Shown here piece by piece: positions 6,043 through 9,144 of a stretch of DNA of 9,144 nt; position 1 is the first letter of the stretch, and every line of letters starts with the position of its first letter. The notes below the pieces were generated by a model. The model saw only the letters and a program-made list of their open reading frames with translations. It made no database searches and was not told the origin of the DNA. This DNA comes from Prevotella sp. CAG:1031 (lineage in GTDB: Bacteria > Bacteroidota > Bacteroidia > Bacteroidales > Muribaculaceae). The DNA lies in assembly GCA_000431215.1 (NCBI GenBank), contig HF985610.1, positions 22,212 to 31,355 of the forward strand, given 5' to 3'. The position numbers were made by a program, and so were the translations under genes.

Positions 6043-7524
6043 ATGGCAAAAGAATTGAAAGACCTAACCAAGCGCTCGACCGACTATTCACAGTGGTATA
6101 ACGAGCTGGTGGTCAAGGCAGGACTCGCCGAACCTTCGGCTGTACGCGGTTGTATGGTTATTAAGCCCTACGGCTATGCGATATGGGAAAAGATGCAGCA
6201 TATCCTCGACGGAATGTTCAAGAAAACCGGCGTCCAGAACGCCTATTTCCCCCTTCTGATTCCGAAATCGTTCCTCTGCCGCGAAGCCGAGCATGTCGAG
6301 GGTTTTGCCAAGGAATGCGCCGTAGTGACCCACTATCGTCTGAAAAACGACCCGAACGGTTCCGGCGTCGTTGTCGATCCCGATGCCAAGCTTGAGGAAG
6401 AGCTTATCATCCGCCCCACTTCAGAGACCATCATCTGGAACACCTACCGCAACTGGATTCAGAGCTACCGCGATCTGCCCCTGCTCGTCAACCAGTGGGC
6501 CAACGTGATGCGCTGGGAAATGCGAACCCGCATGTTCCTTCGCACAGCCGAATTCCTCTGGCAGGAAGGCCACACAGCCCATGCCACCTCTGAAGAAGCT
6601 CAGGCCAAAGCCGTCGAGATGCTGAATGTCTACGCCGACTTTGCCGAGAACTATATGGCTATGCCTGTAATCAAGGGTGTCAAGAGCGCCAACGAGCGTT
6701 TCGCCGGAGCTGTCGAGACCTACACGATCGAGGCCATGATGCAGGACGGCAAAGCTCTTCAGAGCGGCACCTCCCACTTCCTCGGCCAGAATTTCGCGAA
6801 GGCTTTCGACGTCACTTTCGTCAACCGCGACAACAAACCCGAATATGTCTGGGCGACCTCATGGGGCGTCTCGACACGCCTGATGGGCGCTCTCATAATG
6901 ATGCACAGCGACGACAACGGCCTCGTTTTGCCTCCCCATCTCGCCCCCATTCAGGTTGTCATCGTGCCCATCTATAAGACCGACGACCAGCTTAAAGAAA
7001 TCTCGGCCGTTGTCGAGCCGATTGTCAACGAGCTGCGCGGCCTCGACGTCAGTGTCAAGTATGACGACGCCGACAACCGCCGCCCGGGCTTCAAGTTCGC
7101 CGACTACGAGCTCAAGGGTGTGCCCGTGCGTCTGGCGATAGGCGCCCGCGACATCGAGAACGGCACCGTAGAGCTTATGCGCCGCGACACTCTCGAGAAA
7201 GAGATCGTTCCTCTCGAAGGCATTGCAGCTCACGTCAAGAATCTTCTCGAAGATATTCAGGCCAACATTTTCAAGAAAGCCCTCGACCGCCGCACGGCAA
7301 TGACCCGCAAAGTCGACACCTACGAAGAATTCAAGACCGAAATCGAAAAGGGCGGCTTCCTGATGTGTCACTGGGACGGCACCCCCGAGACCGAGGATAA
7401 AATCAAAGAGGAAACCAAAGCCACCATACGCTGCATTCCTCTCGACGACGATAACGAGGAAGGCACCTGTATGGTTACCGGCAAGCCTTCAAAGCGCCGT
7501 GTGATCTTTGCCCGCAACTATTGA
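6043..7524 (+). CDS. proS: Prolyl-tRNA synthetase, archaeal/eukaryal-type
   Basis: This class II enzyme charges tRNA-Pro with proline using ATP. At 493 residues it is the short form without the ~180-residue editing insertion of typical bacterial ProS. It opens LTKRSTDYSQWYNELVVKAGLA and has RGCMVIKPYGYAIWE (35-49), motif 2 area IIRPTSETIIW (122-132) through NVMRWEMRTRMFLRTAEFLW with QEGHTAHA (174-181), and motif 3 GVSTRLMGAL (275-284). The anticodon-binding domain starts at about 303 (PIQVVIVPI). The C-terminal domain (about 435-493) contains the conserved pattern with three Cys (MCHW, IRCIP, TCMVTGKPS), resembling the zinc site of this family, and ends in the typical aromatic Tyr. The A-rich stretch before the ATG, without a Shine-Dalgarno sequence, is normal here. 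It probably heads an operon with the glycosyltransferase gene 22 bases downstream. Confidence 0.97.
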   Translation: MAKELKDLTKRSTDYSQWYNELVVKAGLAEPSAVRGCMVIKPYGYAIWEKMQHILDGMFKKTGVQNAYFPLLIPKSFLCREAEHVEGFAKECAVVTHYRLKNDPNGSGVVVDPDAKLEEELIIRPTSETIIWNTYRNWIQSYRDLPLLVNQWANVMRWEMRTRMFLRTAEFLWQEGHTAHATSEEAQAKAVEMLNVYADFAENYMAMPVIKGVKSANERFAGAVETYTIEAMMQDGKALQSGTSHFLGQNFAKAFDVTFVNRDNKPEYVWATSWGVSTRLMGALIMMHSDDNGLVLPPHLAPIQVVIVPIYKTDDQLKEISAVVEPIVNELRGLDVSVKYDDADNRRPGFKFADYELKGVPVRLAIGARDIENGTVELMRRDTLEKEIVPLEGIAAHVKNLLEDIQANIFKKALDRRTAMTRKVDTYEEFKTEIEKGGFLMCHWDGTPETEDKIKEETKATIRCIPLDDDNEEGTCMVTGKPSKRRVIFARNY

Positions 7525-7546
7525 TTCCCCGACAGATCTCTTCTCC

Positions 7547-8506
7547 ATGCCAAAACAGCCGCTGGTAATAGCCATCGTGGTTCCCTGCTACAACGAGCAG
7601 GAAGTGTTGCCTCTGTCGGTGCCGCGCCTTCTCGGCATAATAACGAGAATGGCCGAAGAAGGCATAGCATCGGCCGACAGCTACATTATGCTCGCCAACG
7701 ACGGCAGCCGCGACACTACCCGCGACATCATAGCCGGAATGCACGCGGCCGACCCCGTCCACGTCAAAGGGCTTTCGCTGTCGCGTAACCGCGGCCATCA
7801 GTATGCCCTGCTGGCCGGCCTCACGTCTGTGGCGAAACGCTGCGATGCCGCTGTATCGATCGACGCCGACCTTCAGGACGATCCCGACGCCATTATCGAG
7901 ATGGTGAAGCTGTTCAACGCCGGAGCCGAGATAGTCTACGGTGTGCGTTCGTCGCGCAAGACCGACACTGCGTTCAAACGCATAACCGCCCACGCCTTCT
8001 ACAGATTTCAGCGCGTCATGGGGCTTGAGACTGTCTACGACCACGCCGACTACCGCCTGATGAGCCGGCGTGCCGTCGGAATGCTTCTCAGCTATGGCGA
8101 AAGCAACCTTTTCCTGCGCGGCATCGTGCCTCAGATCGGCCTGACAACCGCCGTAGTCACCTACGAGCGGGCTGCCCGCGCCGCCGGAGAGTCGAAATAT
8201 CCGCTGGCGAAGATGCTCAACTTCTCAATCGACGGAATAACGTCGTTTTCGGCCCGGCCGATGCGATATATCTTCCTCATCGGACTGATATTGCTGCTTG
8301 TCGATATAGCGATAGGAATATGGGTGCTCGTCAGCCACTTCTCGGGACATGCCATCTCAGGCTGGTCGTCGCTTATGCTGAGCATCTGGTTTCTCGGCTC
8401 GCTTATCCTCATAGCCCTGGGCATAATCGGCGAATATGTCGGCAAAATATTCATCGAGGTCAAACATCGTCCGCGTTTCTTCGTCAGCGAAGAGCTGTTC
8501 GACTGA
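7547..8506 (+). CDS. Family 2 glycosyltransferase, DPM1/GtrB-like, membrane anchored
   Basis: A 319-residue protein with a cytoplasmic GT-A domain and two C-terminal membrane helices. Key features: VVPCYNEQEVLP (11-22), the ANDGSRD motif (50-56), SRNRGHQYALLAGL (79-92) and the metal-binding DADLQDDPD (106-114). Later come DHADYRLMSR, a F-L-R-G-I segment, and the R-A-A-G-E-S-K-Y-P motif before the membrane part. The helices lie at about 245-265 and 276-298, and the ending GEYVGKIFIEVKHRPRFFV is typical of GtrB/ArnC/DPM1-like enzymes. These move a sugar from a nucleotide donor to undecaprenyl or dolichyl phosphate, supplying lipid-linked sugar for envelope glycans; the exact sugar cannot be read. 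The ATG at 7547 is preferred over a TTG at 7508, which would overlap proS and add a non-homologous N-terminus. It lies 22 bases after proS and is likely co-transcribed. Confidence 0.92.
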   Translation: MPKQPLVIAIVVPCYNEQEVLPLSVPRLLGIITRMAEEGIASADSYIMLANDGSRDTTRDIIAGMHAADPVHVKGLSLSRNRGHQYALLAGLTSVAKRCDAAVSIDADLQDDPDAIIEMVKLFNAGAEIVYGVRSSRKTDTAFKRITAHAFYRFQRVMGLETVYDHADYRLMSRRAVGMLLSYGESNLFLRGIVPQIGLTTAVVTYERAARAAGESKYPLAKMLNFSIDGITSFSARPMRYIFLIGLILLLVDIAIGIWVLVSHFSGHAISGWSSLMLSIWFLGSLILIALGIIGEYVGKIFIEVKHRPRFFVSEELFD

Positions 8507-8527
8507 CCTCACAATCAACTCTCGTCA

Positions 8528-8755
8528 ATGAACGGCCAAGAATTCACCTCCGACAAAATCGGCGCCATAGGCGCCGCCATAGTCGACATCCTCGCCGAAG
8601 GCAACTCTGTCGCCATTCCCGGCTTCGGCACCTTTTTTCCCGAGAAAGCCGATGAATATGTCAAAGCCGACGCCTCGGGACGCCGGCTTCTGATGCCTCC
8701 GGCAATAATTGTCAACTTCAAGCCCAGCGTGGTTTTACGCAACCGACTGAAATGA
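8528..8755 (+). CDS. Short HU-like DNA-binding protein
   Basis: A 75-residue product resembling bacterial HU/IHF. The core helix DKIGAIGAAIVDILAEGNSV is followed by IPGFGTFFPEKADEYV, which matches the HU signature G-F-G-T-F with the strand before it, and by RRLLMPPAIIVNFKPSVVLRNRLK, matching the end of the HU arm and the F-K-P-x-x-x-L-(K/R) C-terminal helix. Compared with the normal ~90 residues, the first helix (about 12-15 residues) is missing. No upstream extension is possible: the reading frame runs directly into the glycosyltransferase stop at 8504-8506, 21 bases away. HU proteins act as dimers that bend DNA; loss of helix 1 could change dimerisation, perhaps toward pairing with the next gene's product (inference). 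The stop codon overlaps the following start (ATGA). Confidence 0.82.
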   Translation: MNGQEFTSDKIGAIGAAIVDILAEGNSVAIPGFGTFFPEKADEYVKADASGRRLLMPPAIIVNFKPSVVLRNRLK

Positions 8756-9144
8756 ACAGACTGACAGTTCAGGCCCTTGCCGGGCGCATTGCCTCAACCC
8801 TCGGAATCACCCCCGAAGCCGCCGAGCAGCTTATCCACAATTATTTCGTTGACGTTGCCGAGCGGTTACAGCGCGGCGAGACTGTCGACATCGACAATCT
8901 CGGGAAATTCGCAGCCGGAGGCGAAAGCCTGTTCACACCGCTTCCAGACGTAGCCGCCCGCATAAACGAACCGTTTGCCTTCTTTGAGCCGGTAGAACTG
9001 AACGACGGCGTCACAGCCGAAACCCTCGACCTCACGGCGCCCGCATTCCCGGAGCCCGCCCCAGCCCCGGAGCCCGAAAGAATCGAAGAGCCAGAACCCG
9101 AAATCCCCAAAGCTCCCGAAGCTCCCGAAGCTCCCGAAGCTCCC
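8752..9144 (+). CDS. HU-like protein with Pro/Glu/Ala-rich tail (3' end cut by window)
   Basis: An ATG at 8752 overlaps the previous gene's stop by 4 bases and opens a frame of 131 codons to the window edge. Residues 1-86 look like an HU-family domain: MNRLTVQALAGRIASTLGI, then TPEAAEQLIHNYFVDVAERL, then RGETVDIDNLGKFAAGG where canonical HU has G-F-G-T-F. The segment FTPLPDVAARINEPFAFFEP-VELNDGV is the conserved end of the 'HU family DNA-binding' proteins found in Bacteroidota, many of which carry a long tail and further domains. From about residue 97 the chain is disordered Pro/Glu/Ala-rich, ending in a PEA repeat. The rest of the protein is not visible; in relatives, C-terminal parts such as membrane or SPOR domains occur, but I cannot show that here. 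The overlap indicates translational coupling with the short HU-like gene. Confidence 0.85.
   Translation, partial: MNRLTVQALAGRIASTLGITPEAAEQLIHNYFVDVAERLQRGETVDIDNLGKFAAGGESLFTPLPDVAARINEPFAFFEPVELNDGVTAETLDLTAPAFPEPAPAPEPERIEEPEPEIPKAPEAPEAPEAP
9109..9144 (+). repeat. 9-base in-frame tandem repeat
   Basis: The unit AAAGCTCCC/GAAGCTCCC repeats four times to the window edge (the first copy with AAA for GAA), encoding K/E-A-P repeats inside the tail of the HU-like gene. The true copy number is unknown because the window ends within it. Multiples of nine keep the reading frame, so copy number could vary without breaking the gene. Confidence 0.85.

Noticed and set aside
7508..7546. TTG start giving 13 more residues on the glycosyltransferase
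   Set aside because: It overlaps the end of proS and adds residues not fitting the family; the ATG at 7547 starts just before the first conserved strand.
7475..8044. 189-codon minus-strand frame opposite the glycosyltransferase
   Set aside because: Antisense to a clear family 2 glycosyltransferase, with no domain features and no start signal.
1..9144. CRISPR arrays, insertion sequences, phage, toxin-antitoxin or defence genes
   Set aside because: Nearly every base is assigned to recognised genes or short promoter regions; no direct-repeat arrays, transposase, integrase or terminal inverted repeats were seen.

Overview
The window reads as ordinary chromosome from a member of the phylum Bacteroidota, order Bacteroidales. 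The moderately high G+C, with many codons ending in G or C, would fit a Muribaculaceae-like or related gut lineage, but that finer placement is inference. Evidence for the phylum: several starts are preceded by the Bacteroidota promoter (-7 box TAnnTTTG, -33 box TTTG); most starts lack a Shine-Dalgarno sequence and have A-rich leaders; PurL is the long single-chain form; ProS is the archaeal/eukaryal-type form; and PorT-family, LysM and HU-like proteins of Bacteroidota style are present. I see no phage, insertion sequence, CRISPR array, toxin-antitoxin pair or defence system.

Layout. Positions 1-5867 are transcribed leftward (minus strand) and 6043-9144 rightward (plus strand), diverging from a 175-base region at 5868-6042. 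On the minus strand, reading right to left, there is a tRNA with anticodon CAU and its own promoter and terminator. Next comes a three-gene envelope operon: a secreted protein with three LysM domains and a periplasmic-binding-like domain, a PorT-type outer-membrane barrel, and a lone PAS-domain protein. Then follows the ribosomal operon rpsF-rpsR-rplI, with a clear promoter and a strong terminator. Last is the N-terminal third of purL, cut by the left edge.

On the plus strand, proS is followed closely by a membrane-anchored family 2 glycosyltransferase, a short 75-residue HU-like protein, and a second HU-like protein. The last overlaps its predecessor by 4 bases and runs into a Pro/Glu/Ala-rich tail built on a 9-base tandem repeat at the right edge. 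Spacing suggests one transcript for all four.

Themes: translation (rpsF, rpsR, rplI, proS, tRNA), purine synthesis (purL), envelope biology (LysM protein, barrel, glycosyltransferase) and DNA-binding proteins (HU pair). The parts with least-known function are the LysM/barrel/PAS cluster and the tandem HU-like pair. I do not see strong evidence for a wholly new system.
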